From Sulfitobacter pontiacus (lineage in GTDB: Bacteria; Pseudomonadota; Alphaproteobacteria; Rhodobacterales; Rhodobacteraceae), in NCBI RefSeq assembly GCF_040790665.1, contig NZ_CP160849.1, forward strand, positions 2,319,501-2,383,500: 64,000 nucleotides of DNA. The letters are read 5' to 3'. Numbering within the stretch: position 1 is the stretch's first letter; every line of letters begins with the position of its first letter. The notes below the pieces were generated by a model that was not told the origin of the DNA, did not search any database, and was given only the letters and a program-made list of their open reading frames with translations. The position numbers were made by a program, and so were the translations under genes. This document shows, in pieces, positions 51,033 through 61,283 of this stretch.

Positions 51033-52280
51033 ATGTCGGTGTTTCAAACGCGGGGTGCTCAGTTTGCGGGCGCCGCGCTGGTCGTGGCGGTTGCCGTTGC
51101 GGGATATATCTGGTCGCAAGATGCGGATCCCGTCGTGCCGGATACGGCGAAAGACACCGCCACCCAGCCGAAACCCGCGGCCCAGCCCCCCGCGCAAACC
51201 GCCACCGCACCCCAAGACACCAAGGCCGCCGCCACCGTTCCCCCTGCGCCCCAAACGCCTGATCCCGCCGCGTCGCCCGCCACACCCAGTTTTGACGAGG
51301 TGCGCCGCGAGGGGGACGGGATGACCGTGATCGCAGGCCGCGCAGCACCAGGGGCCCGCGTCAGCGTCATCAGCAACGGGGCAGAGGTCGCCAGCGCGCA
51401 GGCCGATCGCTCTGGCAAATTCGCCACGCTTGCCATTTTGCCGCCCGATGGCAGCGGCAAGATCCTGAGCCTGAGCGCGGATGCGGAAACAGGCCCTGTC
51501 GCCTCGGTCGAGGAAGTCATCTTGGCCCCGATCACCGCGCCTGCCGTGGCGCAGGTGACGCTGGCGGAACCAGCAGACGTATCCATCGACACCACATCAG
51601 AGACCACGCCCGACGACACGGCCCCTGAAGCAGCCTCCGCTCCGGTCGCGGAACCGCGAGGGGAAGCCCCCGATGACAGTGCCCCCGAGATGACCGAGGT
51701 CGCCGCCGTGACACCGCAGCCCGATCCCGCGCCCCCGTCTGCTGATACCCCCGTCGCCCTGTTGAAATCCGACGCCGATGGTGTGGAATTACTGCCCGGC
51801 ACCGCGCCCGAGGTGACAGACCGCATCGCGCTCGACACGATCACCTATTCCGATGAGGGCGAGGTCCGGCTGGCGGGGCGCGCACAGGCGCAGGCGTCTT
51901 CCGTGCGGGTCTATCTGGACAACCGCAGCGTCGGCGCGCTTGAGGTGGACCCCCAAGGCCGTTGGCGCGGCGATATCGAGGATATCAAGACCGGCATCTA
52001 CACCCTGCGCGTGGATGAGCTGGATCAGGGCGGCGACGTGATCAGCCGCGTCGAAACCCCCTTTAAACGTGAATCCCCCGAGGTGCTGGCCCGTGCCACC
52101 GCAGACAACGACGGCCCGATCAAGGCGGTGACCGTGCAGGAGGGAGCCACGCTTTGGGCCATCGCCCGCGAACGCTATGGTGACCCGACGCTCTATGTGC
52201 GCGTCTTTGCCGCCAACCGCTCATCAATCCGCGATCCGGATCTGATCTACCCCGGTCAGGTCTTTGATCTGCCGGATTAA
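51033..52280 (+). CDS. LysM-domain membrane-anchored protein
   Basis: 415 aa from ATG at 51033 (AAGGGA 9 bases upstream; an ATG at 51024 is also possible). An N-terminal anchor (FAGAALVVAVAVAGYIW), a long Pro/Ala/Thr-rich linker, a strand-rich middle with repeated GRAxxxxxVxVyLDN (GRAAPGARVSVISN, GRAQAQASSVRVYLDN), then a C-terminal LysM (VQEGATLWAIARERYGDPTL, about 368-412). LysM binds peptidoglycan, so the protein bridges inner membrane and wall. Function unknown. Confidence 0.82.
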   Translation: MSVFQTRGAQFAGAALVVAVAVAGYIWSQDADPVVPDTAKDTATQPKPAAQPPAQTATAPQDTKAAATVPPAPQTPDPAASPATPSFDEVRREGDGMTVIAGRAAPGARVSVISNGAEVASAQADRSGKFATLAILPPDGSGKILSLSADAETGPVASVEEVILAPITAPAVAQVTLAEPADVSIDTTSETTPDDTAPEAASAPVAEPRGEAPDDSAPEMTEVAAVTPQPDPAPPSADTPVALLKSDADGVELLPGTAPEVTDRIALDTITYSDEGEVRLAGRAQAQASSVRVYLDNRSVGALEVDPQGRWRGDIEDIKTGIYTLRVDELDQGGDVISRVETPFKRESPEVLARATADNDGPIKAVTVQEGATLWAIARERYGDPTLYVRVFAANRSSIRDPDLIYPGQVFDLPD

Positions 52281-52366
52281 TAGCGGCTATGCACGCGGAT
52301 GAGGCAGCTGCACTGGCATGATCCGGCTGACGGCCCTATGTAAGGGGCAACCACACAGGATCGTTC

Positions 52367-54223
52367 ATGTCAGCCGATAGCCCGCGCACTGCCAGCCAAC
52401 CCAAACCCGCCACCCAATATCCCATGACAGAAGAGGAGATCGCCCAAGCTGCAGAGCGGCAGTCGAACCTGCTTGTCCTGCGCAAGGTGGCCCCGTACCT
52501 GTGGCCCGACGATATGCCTTGGGTCAAGAAACGCGTGGTCTGGGCGCTGATCTTCTTGGTGGTGTCCAAGCTGATTTCTGTTGTTATTCCCGTGCTTTAC
52601 AAAGACGCGGTGGATGCTCTTGCGAATGAGGGCGTGCCGTTTCTGGCACTTGGCGCGGTGGGGCTGACGATTGCCTATGGGATGGCCCGCGCAATGAACG
52701 TGGGCTTTCAACAGCTGCGCGACGCGGTCTTTGCCCGTGTCGGCCAGCGCGCTTTGCGGATGCTTGCGCTGGAGACGTTCGAGCATATCCACAAGCTGTC
52801 GATGCGCTATCACATCACGCGCAAAACCGGCGGGCTGAGCCGGATCATCGAACGCGGGGTCAAGGGTGTGGAATTCCTGCTCCGCTTCCTGCTTTTCTCG
52901 ATCGGGCCGCTGATTCTGGAGCTGCTGCTGGTCGGCATCATCCTGACCGTGCTGTTCGACGCGTGGTATCTGCTGATCGTGACGGTCACCATCGGGCTTT
53001 ACGTCTGGTTTACCTTCGCGGTGACCGAGTGGCGCGTGAAGCTGCGCCGCCAGATGAACGACCGCGACACGGATGCCAACCAAAAGGCCATCGACAGCCT
53101 GCTGAACTATGAAACCGTCAAGTATTTCGTCGCCGAACAGCGCGAGGCGCAGCGCTATGACGCGGCAATGGCGGGCTATGAAGAGGCGGCGATCAAGACG
53201 AACTACTCGCTTGCCTTCCTGAACTTCGGCCAGTCGTTGCTGATCACCTGCGGGTTGGTCGGCGTGATGATCCTGGCCGCCATCGGGGTGCAGAACGGTG
53301 ACCTTACCGTGGGGGATTTCGTTATGGTCAACGCCTATATGGTGCAGTTGACCGTGCCCCTGAACTTCCTTGGCACCGTCTATCGCGAAATCCGTCAAGC
53401 GCTGGTCGATATGGGGCAGATGTTCACGTTGCTCGATCAACCGGCCGAAATCTCGGACAAGCCCGACGCCCCTGCGCTGCACGTCTCAGGCGGGCGTGTC
53501 ACGCTGGACAACGTGCGCTTTGGCTATGACGACGACCGAGAGATCCTCAAGGGCGTGTCGATCGAAGCCGCCCCGGGAGAGATGGTGGCGATTGTCGGCT
53601 CTACCGGATCGGGGAAATCCACCATCGGGCGTTTGCTGTTCCGGTTCTACGATGTGCAGGGCGGTGCCGTGCGTGTGGACGGGCAAGATGTGCGCGATGT
53701 GACCCAAGACAGCCTGCACCGCGCGATTGGCGTGGTGCCTCAGGATACCGTGCTGTTCAACGATACCATCGGCTATAACATCGCCTATGGCCGCGATAAC
53801 GCCACGCAAGAAGACATCGAGGCCGCGGCAAAATCGGCGCAGATCCACGACTTTATCCAGCGTTTGCCCCACGGGTATGAAACCGCTGTGGGTGAACGCG
53901 GGCTGAAACTGTCGGGGGGGGAAAAGCAGCGTGTCGGTATCGCGCGAACCTTGCTGAAAAACCCGCCGATCCTGCTGCTGGACGAAGCCACAAGCGCGCT
54001 GGACAGCGAGACGGAGCACGAGATTCAGGATGCCCTACGTCAAGCGGGCAAGGGGCGCACGGTGCTGACCATCGCGCACCGCCTGTCCACCGTGGCCGAG
54101 GCGGACCGTATCGTCGTGCTGGAGCAAGGCGAGGTGGTAGAACAGGGGACCCATGACGATCTGCTGGCACGCAACGGGCGTTACGCGCAGCTGTGGCAAC
54201 GCCAGCAATCCGAGGGCGAATAG
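52367..54223 (+). CDS. Atm1-type ABC exporter (half transporter)
   Basis: 618 aa: a six-helix exporter domain (about 55-340) with the Atm1/ABCB7 motif DSLLNYETVKYFVAEQREAQ, then an ATPase with Walker A GSTGSGKS, signature LSGGEKQRVGIART, Walker B ILLLDEATSALDS and H-loop TIAHRL. A homodimer in the inner membrane; relatives export glutathione-linked sulfur compounds or metal-glutathione complexes. The N-terminus is a polar ~45-residue leader. The metal or sulfur cargo is inferred from family. Confidence 0.88.
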   Translation: MSADSPRTASQPKPATQYPMTEEEIAQAAERQSNLLVLRKVAPYLWPDDMPWVKKRVVWALIFLVVSKLISVVIPVLYKDAVDALANEGVPFLALGAVGLTIAYGMARAMNVGFQQLRDAVFARVGQRALRMLALETFEHIHKLSMRYHITRKTGGLSRIIERGVKGVEFLLRFLLFSIGPLILELLLVGIILTVLFDAWYLLIVTVTIGLYVWFTFAVTEWRVKLRRQMNDRDTDANQKAIDSLLNYETVKYFVAEQREAQRYDAAMAGYEEAAIKTNYSLAFLNFGQSLLITCGLVGVMILAAIGVQNGDLTVGDFVMVNAYMVQLTVPLNFLGTVYREIRQALVDMGQMFTLLDQPAEISDKPDAPALHVSGGRVTLDNVRFGYDDDREILKGVSIEAAPGEMVAIVGSTGSGKSTIGRLLFRFYDVQGGAVRVDGQDVRDVTQDSLHRAIGVVPQDTVLFNDTIGYNIAYGRDNATQEDIEAAAKSAQIHDFIQRLPHGYETAVGERGLKLSGGEKQRVGIARTLLKNPPILLLDEATSALDSETEHEIQDALRQAGKGRTVLTIAHRLSTVAEADRIVVLEQGEVVEQGTHDDLLARNGRYAQLWQRQQSEGE

Positions 54224-54255
54224 CTGGCGCCGCCAAGGTTTGGTGGGCGCGGGGG

Positions 54256-54714
54256 TTATTCCTCCGCGATGGCCTTGTCGGTGAGCTTGTCTAGCGCGCC
54301 GGTCATTTTGGTCAGATATTCCGCGTCATCGGGCAACCCGTGGTCTGCGGCCAATGTGGCGGGGTCGTGGTAGCTGACATGCACCATGCCGCTGTCATCG
54401 GCATAGGCCAGCACGCGCATGGGCAGGTCTAGACCAGCGGTCTGACCGTCCAGCATCGCAGGCGTGCCCAGCTTGGGGTTGCCAAAGATCAGCAATGTGG
54501 TCGGGCGCAGCTCCATATCCACTTTGGTCGCCCCTTCGGCGTGGTCCACGCGGGCAAAGACCGTGGCACCGGCTTCGGTCACGGCAGTTTCCAGACGGTC
54601 GATTGTGTCGGGCACGGAATGGGGGCTCATCTTGGTGATGATGTCGGCGGCGGCAGGCAGGGCGGCCAGCGTCGTCAGGGCGAGCGTTGTCGCGGCGAGT
54701 GTCTTGCGGATCAT
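54256..54714 (-). CDS. DUF302 periplasmic protein
   Basis: 152 aa from ATG at 54714 (GAAGGAG 7 bases upstream). A signal peptide (TLAATTLALTTLAALPAAAD, cleavage near AAA-D) precedes the DUF302 domain: SPHSVPDTIDRLETAVTEAG, ARVDHAEGA, RPTTLLIFGNPKLGTPAM and DLPMRVLAYAD. DUF302 proteins form a small alpha/beta fold of unknown function, often near metal or redox genes. Confidence 0.88.
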   Translation of the reverse strand: MIRKTLAATTLALTTLAALPAAADIITKMSPHSVPDTIDRLETAVTEAGATVFARVDHAEGATKVDMELRPTTLLIFGNPKLGTPAMLDGQTAGLDLPMRVLAYADDSGMVHVSYHDPATLAADHGLPDDAEYLTKMTGALDKLTDKAIAEE

Positions 54715-54948
54715 GTGGTCTCTCCTTCGGTTTGCGCGGCCCGTAGGCCTCGGCTTCCTTCTGGAACCTAGTACGCCTTGCCCCATGAACGAGCAAAATT
54801 CGATCAACAAGCAGTGAATTTCCGGTATATGCATACAAACAACATGGTGCATTCTTGCCGTCGGGTACATATGTGCTAGCTCTGCGCTGGCCGAGCGTAA
54901 GACGCGCGGCACCCCCACAGCCTTGCCCACAACCTTGAAGGACTGCCC

Positions 54949-56175
54949 ATGTCTGCCGGAATGTTCCGTACCGCCCTTATTCTTGGCTCTATCTGTGTGA
55001 CAGGTCCTTTTGCCATCGACATGTATCTGCCCGCCTTGCCCGCGATCGAAGAGGCGCTGGATGTCTCTGTCTCGGCGGCCCAGATTACACTGGTCGCCTA
55101 TTTCCTCGCCTACGGCGTGTCGCAGTTGGTCTATGGGCCGCTGTCCGACCAGATCGGGCGCAAAAAGACCCTTGCCATTGGGATGAGCATTTTCTGCGTC
55201 GGCGCGGTGATCTGTGCGGTGGCCCCCGACATCGAGACGCTGGTGCTGGGGCGTCTGGTGCAGGGCATCGGCGGGGCGACGGTGATGGTCATTCCCCGTG
55301 CCATCGTGCGCGATATGTACACCGGAGCGCAGGCGACGCGGTTGATGTCGTCGATCATGCTGGTGATCTCGGTCTCGCCCATGCTGGCGCCCTTGGCGGG
55401 CAGCGCGGTGGTCAGCTTTGGCAGCTGGCGCGAGATTTTCCTCGCCCTTGCTATCCTTGCGGCGGCGACGTTGACGATGGCGCAAATCGCGCTGCCCGAG
55501 ACGCTGACCGCGGACAAACGCCGCAAGGTCAATCTGCGCGAGCTGTCGCGCAGTTGTGGTATCCTGTTCCGCGATCCGGTGTTCGTCGGCCTGACCTTCA
55601 TCGCGGGTTTCGGCATGGCGAGCTTCTTCTTGTTCATCTCCAGCGCGTCCTTCGTCTACACCGGTCAATTCGGGCTGACCCCGACCGAGTTCTCGCTGGC
55701 CTTCGCCTTTAACGCGGTGGGGTTCTTTATCGCCACGCAAGCGGCGGGGCGTCTGGCCGATATGTGGGGGCTCGCCACGCTGATCGGGCGCGGTGTCACC
55801 GGCTTTGCCGTCTGCTCTGCGCTGTTGACGGGCGTTGTGCTGGCCGGTTTCGGCACGCTGCCGGTGCTGTTGATCGGGCTGTTTCTGGCCTATTCCTTTC
55901 TGGGGGTCGTTGTGCCTTCGGCGATGGTCGCGGCACTTGATGCGCATGGACGGCGCGCGGGTATGGCGTCCTCGCTCAGCGGAAGCCTGACAATGCTGAC
56001 GGGGGCCTTTTGCATCGCTGCGACGACGCCGTTCTTTGACGGCACCGCCGTGCCCATGGTGGTGAGCATCGCGCTGTGTGGTGTGGCGGCATTGGGGCTG
56101 GTGATCTTTACCATGCCCAAGCTGCGCCAGCAGCAGGATGCCGCGGCGGCCGACCAGATGCCCGCCGCGGCCTAA
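54949..56175 (+). CDS. Bcr/CflA-type MFS drug exporter
   Basis: 408 aa with 12 membrane segments. The Bcr/CflA signature is clear: GPFAIDMYLPALPAIEEALD in helix 1, then VSQLVYGPLSDQIGRKKTLA (motif A) and RLVQGIGGATVMVIPRAIVR (helix 4). Proton-driven drug/H+ antiporter family; substrate not predictable. It converges on the RND pump gene, with only 3 bp between the ends. Confidence 0.9.
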   Translation: MSAGMFRTALILGSICVTGPFAIDMYLPALPAIEEALDVSVSAAQITLVAYFLAYGVSQLVYGPLSDQIGRKKTLAIGMSIFCVGAVICAVAPDIETLVLGRLVQGIGGATVMVIPRAIVRDMYTGAQATRLMSSIMLVISVSPMLAPLAGSAVVSFGSWREIFLALAILAAATLTMAQIALPETLTADKRRKVNLRELSRSCGILFRDPVFVGLTFIAGFGMASFFLFISSASFVYTGQFGLTPTEFSLAFAFNAVGFFIATQAAGRLADMWGLATLIGRGVTGFAVCSALLTGVVLAGFGTLPVLLIGLFLAYSFLGVVVPSAMVAALDAHGRRAGMASSLSGSLTMLTGAFCIAATTPFFDGTAVPMVVSIALCGVAALGLVIFTMPKLRQQQDAAAADQMPAAA

Positions 56176-56178
56176 GGG

Positions 56179-59100
56179 TCACTCCGCCGGTGGGGTATGG
56201 GCCGGCGGTCCGGTGTCCTCCCACTGGATCACGGTTGTTTGCAGCCTGCGTGCATCACGCGCCAGCGCCCAGTCCTGCGCGGATTTGCTGGCGCGCCCCA
56301 GCGACATCTTGGCCAGCAGCCGCGCGATCCAGCGGGCGTAGGTGGTGGCCCACACGCGGATCGCCAGCATGGACGGGGTGACCAGCAGCGTCAGCACCGT
56401 CGCGATGCCCAGACCAAAGACCACCGCCGTTGCCAGCTGTTTCCACCACAGCGCCGTGGGGCTGTCGATGGTGTAGCCGCCATTGGCAAAGTCGAGGCTC
56501 AGCCCGAACATCATCGGCGCAAGCCCTGCCATCGTGGTGATGGTGGTCAGCAGTACAGGGCGGATACGGGCCTGCGCCGTGCGAATGATCGCCTCGATCC
56601 GCGGCATGTACTGGCTGAACTCCTGATAGGTATCGATCAGGATGATGTTATTGTTCACCACGATCCCCGCCAGCGCCACGATCCCCGTGCCCGTCATGAT
56701 GATCGAAAACGTCTGATCCATCACCAACATGCCAATCAGCACGCCCGTGGTCGATAGCACCACCGCCAGCAGCACCAGCACCGAGTTGTAGATGCTGTTG
56801 AACTGCGCCAGCAGGATGATGAACATCAACCCCAGTGCCGCGGTAAAGGCCGAGGACAAGAACGCCTGACTTTCGGCCTGATCCTCTTGGTCGCCGGTCC
56901 ATTCATAGCTGACGCCCGCGGGCAGGGGCCGGGTTTCCAGCCATTTGGTCAGCTCCGCAATCCGTTCGTTGGCATTGATCGGGATCATGCGGAGGGTGCC
57001 ATTGTCCAGCTCTTGTTGCAGATCGACGCCTTGGGCGGCATTGGTCCGGTTGGTGATCTTGAAGGCCGCACCCTCGGGCCCCGTGATATCGCCCGCGTCC
57101 CCCGCAGGGCGCATCGTCGCGAGGGTGATTGTCGTCTCGCCCGCCTGTTCTGTGTCCGCCTGTGCCGTGCCCGTCTGTGCCGTGCCCGTTTGCGCGGCGG
57201 CCTGGGAGGCATCCACCGTGCGCACCAGTTTGACCAGCCCGGGGAAGACATCGGCCTTCACATCAAGATAGCGTTTCTGGTCGATCCGGTTGATCTCTGC
57301 CAGCTTGGGCACGGGGGTCCGGGTGATGAAGTTCGACAGCGGCACCAGCCCATCCACCGTGCGCACCTTCAGCGTGTCCAGCGTGCTGAGCACACGGTCT
57401 TCTTGCGGCAGGCGCACCCTGATCTCGATCTCTTCGTCCGAACTGTCGACCCGCATCGTGTCCAGCAGCAGCCCGCGGGTGACCAGCTGCACCATTGCGC
57501 CGACGGTGACCACATCAGCCCCGTATTGCCCCGCCTTGGCGACATCCACGTCGATCTGCCAGTCGATGCCGGGCAGGGGGCGGGTGTCTTCGATCAGGGT
57601 CAGGCCGGGGGTTTTCTCGAAGGTGTCACGGGCCTGTGCCGTCGCGGCGATCAGGTCAGTGAAACTGTCGGATTTCAGACGCAGGTGCACCGGCTTGCCC
57701 GACGCAGGGCCGCGCGCCTGTGCAAGGATTTCGATCTTGATGCCGGGGATCGCGCTCAGCGCTTCCGTGAGCTCTGCGATCACGATGTCGCCGTCGAGTT
57801 CCGGGCGCAGGGCGCGGTCTTCCCACGGGATGGTTTCAAGCTGCACCTGACCGATGCTGTCCTTGGGGGCCTGGGCCCCGCCGGTATTGCTGTCGAGCCC
57901 GCCTTCACCGGCAAATGCAAAGGCGGTAGAGACACCGGGATGCGCCAGCACGATCGCCTCCGCCTGCTGCATGATCGCGTCTTTTTCCGCCAGCGACAGG
58001 TTGCCCCGGGCCAGCACATAGACGATCGCCTGCTCGGGTTCGGATTCGACAAAGAACTCCACACCTTTGCTGTTGTTGCCAAAGAAGATCATCGTGGTGC
58101 CGACAAAGACAAAGACGACCCCCGCGACCACCAGCGGCATCACCGGGTTGCCCGCGATAAAGGCAATGACCCGCCCGAAGCCTGATCGACGGTAGCCCGC
58201 CTTGATCACGGTGGGCTCTTTGCGGAACAGCCGCGATGTGACCCAGCGGCCCCCGCGGCCCATGCGGGTGAACAGTGCGAAAAAGCTGGTCAGCCCCAAA
58301 AGCACGCCCGATATCGCCACCGCCACCAGCGCGCAGAGCACGGCGATGCAGATAAAGACCACGGCAAAGACCGGAATGACCGAGCCAAGGATATCCAGCC
58401 CGTCCATGCCCGCGAACTGCGCCGAGATCACGGCAAACAGCGGCTGCATCAGCGCCAGCGGCAGGGCGATCATCGCGGCGACAATGGGAAACAGCAGCAG
58501 ATGCAGATAGAACCGCAGCTTGGCGATGGCAGTCATATTCTGCGCCATCCAGCGTTCCAGCCGTCCGGTGACGCCGCCCATGACGGGTAGATAGATCAGC
58601 GCCACCACCAGCGAGGCGGAGAGCACAAAGATCAGCGTGACCGGCAACATGCCCATGAACTCCCCCGGGACGCCGGGCCAGAACAACATGGGCAGGAAGG
58701 CGCAAAGCGTGGTCGCGGTGGACGAGATGATGGGCCAGAACATGCGTTTGGCGGCCTCGACATAGGCGGCCATGGGGCCTTCGCCCTGTTGCTGGCGCGC
58801 GTCGGCATATTCCACCACAACAATCGCGCCATCCACCAGCATCCCCACCGCAAGGATCAGCCCGAACATCACGATGTTCGAGATGGAAATCCCCATCAGC
58901 GCGAGAAAGGCAAAACACAGCAGGAACGACGTGGGAATCGCAAAGCCCACCAGCAGGGCCGCACGGATCCCCAGGGCGGCAAGCACCACGATCATCACCA
59001 GCGCGATCGCGGTAAAGACCGACCCCAGAAGCTGCTGCACCATACTGTCGACGATGCGGCTTTGATCGTTCGAGGTGCCAAGCGTGACAGCGGCTTTCAG

Positions 59101-60036
59101 CCCCTCGGGCCAGGCGGCGCTTTGGGCGGCGACGATCTCTTTCACCTGGGTGGAGGTGTCGATCAGGTTATAGCCCTTGCGTTTGACCACCTGCAGCGCC
59201 AGCGTCTTTTCCCCGTTGAACCGTGCGGTGCCTTCGCGGTCTTCAAAGGTCAGGTTGATGGTCGCCAGATCGCCCAGTGTCACCACGCGGTCGCCGTTGG
59301 TTTTGACCGGCAGCGCATAGACATCGCGCGGTTCATCAAAGGAGGACGGGATCTTGACCGAGAAACTGCCCTGATCCGACTGCACTTCGCCCGCGGCAAT
59401 CAGCTGGTTATTGTTCTGCACCACATTGATCAGCTCGCCCGCGGTCACGTCATAGGCTTCCAGCCGCAAGGGATCGATCAGCACCTCAAGCATCTCGTCA
59501 CGGTCGCCCGCCAACCCTGCTTCAAGCACCGCATGCACACCTTCCAGCGCGTCTTGCAGATCACGCGCGACGCGAGCCATGGTACGTTCGGGCACGGGGC
59601 CGGTCAGGTTGACGATGATGATGGGGAATTCGGAAAAGTTGATCTCTGTGATCGAATATTTCTCGTAGCCTTCGGGGAATTTGGATTCCGCCGTGCTCAT
59701 CGCGTCGCGCACGTCGGCCATGATCTTGGACTTGTCCCAGCCGAATTCGAATTCCAGCGCGACACCGGCGTAGTTTTCGGCGGCGGTGCCGGTCATGGTC
59801 TTCAGGCCGTCCAGATCGGAAAGCTCCGTCTCCATCGGTTTGACCAGCAGGGTTTCGCTATCCGCGGCAGAGATGCCCGGAAACTGGACCGAGACGAAAA
59901 GCGCCGGGATCTCGATGTCGGGTTCGCCCTCTTTGGGCAGGGTGGAATAGGCATAGCCCCCCACCACGAGGCTCAGCAGGATAAACGCCATGACCATACG
60001 GGCACGGCCCGCGGCCCAATCGACCATGCCGCTCAT
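56179..60036 (-). CDS. RND efflux pump, inner-membrane subunit with extra insertion
   Basis: 1285 aa, about 230 longer than typical AcrB-like pumps. The usual parts are visible: N-terminal helix with GYAYSTLPKEGEPDIEIPAL, LLVKPMETELSDLDG, and TM4 GMLVDGAIVVVEYAD with one of the two family aspartates (the second is Gly). Between the two halves lies an insertion (about 505-610) with extra hydrophobic segments (LHLLLFPIVAAMIALPLAL, then a long VIPVFAVVFICIAVLCALVA run). A second oddity is a short tandem TAQTGTAQ... repeat in the C-terminal porter domain. Paired with the adaptor gene; no outer-membrane channel gene here. Confidence 0.9.
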   Translation of the reverse strand: MSGMVDWAAGRARMVMAFILLSLVVGGYAYSTLPKEGEPDIEIPALFVSVQFPGISAADSETLLVKPMETELSDLDGLKTMTGTAAENYAGVALEFEFGWDKSKIMADVRDAMSTAESKFPEGYEKYSITEINFSEFPIIIVNLTGPVPERTMARVARDLQDALEGVHAVLEAGLAGDRDEMLEVLIDPLRLEAYDVTAGELINVVQNNNQLIAAGEVQSDQGSFSVKIPSSFDEPRDVYALPVKTNGDRVVTLGDLATINLTFEDREGTARFNGEKTLALQVVKRKGYNLIDTSTQVKEIVAAQSAAWPEGLKAAVTLGTSNDQSRIVDSMVQQLLGSVFTAIALVMIVVLAALGIRAALLVGFAIPTSFLLCFAFLALMGISISNIVMFGLILAVGMLVDGAIVVVEYADARQQQGEGPMAAYVEAAKRMFWPIISSTATTLCAFLPMLFWPGVPGEFMGMLPVTLIFVLSASLVVALIYLPVMGGVTGRLERWMAQNMTAIAKLRFYLHLLLFPIVAAMIALPLALMQPLFAVISAQFAGMDGLDILGSVIPVFAVVFICIAVLCALVAVAISGVLLGLTSFFALFTRMGRGGRWVTSRLFRKEPTVIKAGYRRSGFGRVIAFIAGNPVMPLVVAGVVFVFVGTTMIFFGNNSKGVEFFVESEPEQAIVYVLARGNLSLAEKDAIMQQAEAIVLAHPGVSTAFAFAGEGGLDSNTGGAQAPKDSIGQVQLETIPWEDRALRPELDGDIVIAELTEALSAIPGIKIEILAQARGPASGKPVHLRLKSDSFTDLIAATAQARDTFEKTPGLTLIEDTRPLPGIDWQIDVDVAKAGQYGADVVTVGAMVQLVTRGLLLDTMRVDSSDEEIEIRVRLPQEDRVLSTLDTLKVRTVDGLVPLSNFITRTPVPKLAEINRIDQKRYLDVKADVFPGLVKLVRTVDASQAAAQTGTAQTGTAQADTEQAGETTITLATMRPAGDAGDITGPEGAAFKITNRTNAAQGVDLQQELDNGTLRMIPINANERIAELTKWLETRPLPAGVSYEWTGDQEDQAESQAFLSSAFTAALGLMFIILLAQFNSIYNSVLVLLAVVLSTTGVLIGMLVMDQTFSIIMTGTGIVALAGIVVNNNIILIDTYQEFSQYMPRIEAIIRTAQARIRPVLLTTITTMAGLAPMMFGLSLDFANGGYTIDSPTALWWKQLATAVVFGLGIATVLTLLVTPSMLAIRVWATTYARWIARLLAKMSLGRASKSAQDWALARDARRLQTTVIQWEDTGPPAHTPPAE
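57142..57200 (-). repeat. Short in-frame tandem repeat in the RND pump gene
   Basis: Imperfect 15-bp units, visible as repeated TGTGCCGTGCCCGT, encode AQTGTAQTGTAQADTEQ in a loop of the second porter domain. The units differ in number-prone fashion, so length may vary between strains. Confidence 0.6.
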
Positions 60037-61283
60037 TCCGGGGCCTCGTCGCGGAAGGTCGGGGTGACGGTCACGCCAGCGGTGACATATTCCTGTCCCA
60101 GCACGATGACATTCGCCTGCGCGGGCAGGCCGGTGACCCAGATCCCCTCGGGCGTGTCGCGCACAAGTGTGACTGCGGCGAAATCAACGGTATTCTCGGC
60201 GTCGATCAGACGCACGCCAAGGGTGCCGTCATCATTCAGCGTCAGGGCGGATTGCGGCAGCAGATGCGCCTCGACCCCGGCCGAGGCGATGGCGATTTCG
60301 GCGGTCTGGCCGTCGCGGATGCTCAGATCGGGGTTGGGCACCTCGATTTCCACCTGAAAGGTGCGCGTCGTCGGATCGGAGGCGCGCGAGATAAAGGTGA
60401 CGGTACCTGCGATCTCGCGGTCGCCCGCGGCCAGCCGCGCCTGCGCCTGCGCGCCAAGGCTGACGCGGTCAACCTCGGTTTCGGGGATAAAGCCCACCAG
60501 TTTGATCGGATCAAGCTGGATCACCTGCGCACAAAGCGATCCGGTTTGCAGCAGGCTGCCAAGCTCTGCGGTGTCGCTTTCCAGCAGCCCTTCGAACGGC
60601 GCGGTGAGGGTCAGCCGGTCAATCTCGGCCTGTGTGCTGGCAACGGCGGCCTCCGCAGCCTCAATGCCGGAATGTGCCGCATTCAGCCCCGCCTCGGCAG
60701 AGCTGAGTGCAGCGCGCGCGGCGGCGACAGCAGCTTCGGCGGTGGCCAGCGTGGTCTGCGACGAAAACCCGCCTTCGCCCAGTTTTTGTGCCGCGTTCAG
60801 CTTGATCAGGGTTTCATCCAGACGGGCCTGCGCCTCGGCCACGCGGGCCTGTGCCTCGGGGACGCGGGATTGTGCCTCGTCGCGGCGGGCCTGCGCCTCT
60901 GCCTGTTGCGCACCACGGGTGCCGGGGTCCAGCTCGCACAGCACATCGCCCGCGTTCACGGTCGCGCCCTTGCGCAGCGGGGCCGATACCACAACGGCAG
61001 AGGTTTCCGCCTTGACCGCCACCTGCCGCGCCGCCGTGGTCTGACCGCGCACGATCACGGCAGAGGCGAGCGGTGCCGCCGCGCTGCGCTGCACCACGAC
61101 CTTCACCCGCGCGGGCTCTGCCACATCTGACGGGGACGCGGTATCGGTGCTGTCGGCATCCACCGCAGGCGCCGGAGGTTGCGCGGCCCCCTGTGCCAGC
61201 CCCAACAGGGCGTCACGTTCGAAAATTGCCATATACATCAGGGCGGAAACGGCGATGGCCGCCAGAAGGGGGAAGATGCGCAT
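60033..61283 (-). CDS. RND periplasmic adaptor (membrane fusion protein)
   Basis: 416 aa. N-terminal anchor (about 5-20), a biotinyl-lipoyl-like half-motif (GATVNAGDVLCELDPGTRG), a long Ala/Glu/Arg coiled-coil hairpin (EAQARRDEAQSRVPEAQARV), the second lipoyl half (LTLTAPFEGLLES) and barrel domains. It links the RND pump to an outer-membrane channel encoded elsewhere. Its stop overlaps the pump start by 4 bp. Confidence 0.92.
   Translation of the reverse strand: MRIFPLLAAIAVSALMYMAIFERDALLGLAQGAAQPPAPAVDADSTDTASPSDVAEPARVKVVVQRSAAAPLASAVIVRGQTTAARQVAVKAETSAVVVSAPLRKGATVNAGDVLCELDPGTRGAQQAEAQARRDEAQSRVPEAQARVAEAQARLDETLIKLNAAQKLGEGGFSSQTTLATAEAAVAAARAALSSAEAGLNAAHSGIEAAEAAVASTQAEIDRLTLTAPFEGLLESDTAELGSLLQTGSLCAQVIQLDPIKLVGFIPETEVDRVSLGAQAQARLAAGDREIAGTVTFISRASDPTTRTFQVEIEVPNPDLSIRDGQTAEIAIASAGVEAHLLPQSALTLNDDGTLGVRLIDAENTVDFAAVTLVRDTPEGIWVTGLPAQANVIVLGQEYVTAGVTVTPTFRDEAPE

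Noticed and set aside
50922-51254. A longer N-terminus for the LOG-family protein, extending over the LysM gene start.
   Set aside because: The LOG fold begins at MIQKSVCVYCGS, the ATG at 50921 has a ribosome site, and the extra residues would overlap the divergent gene's promoter and start.
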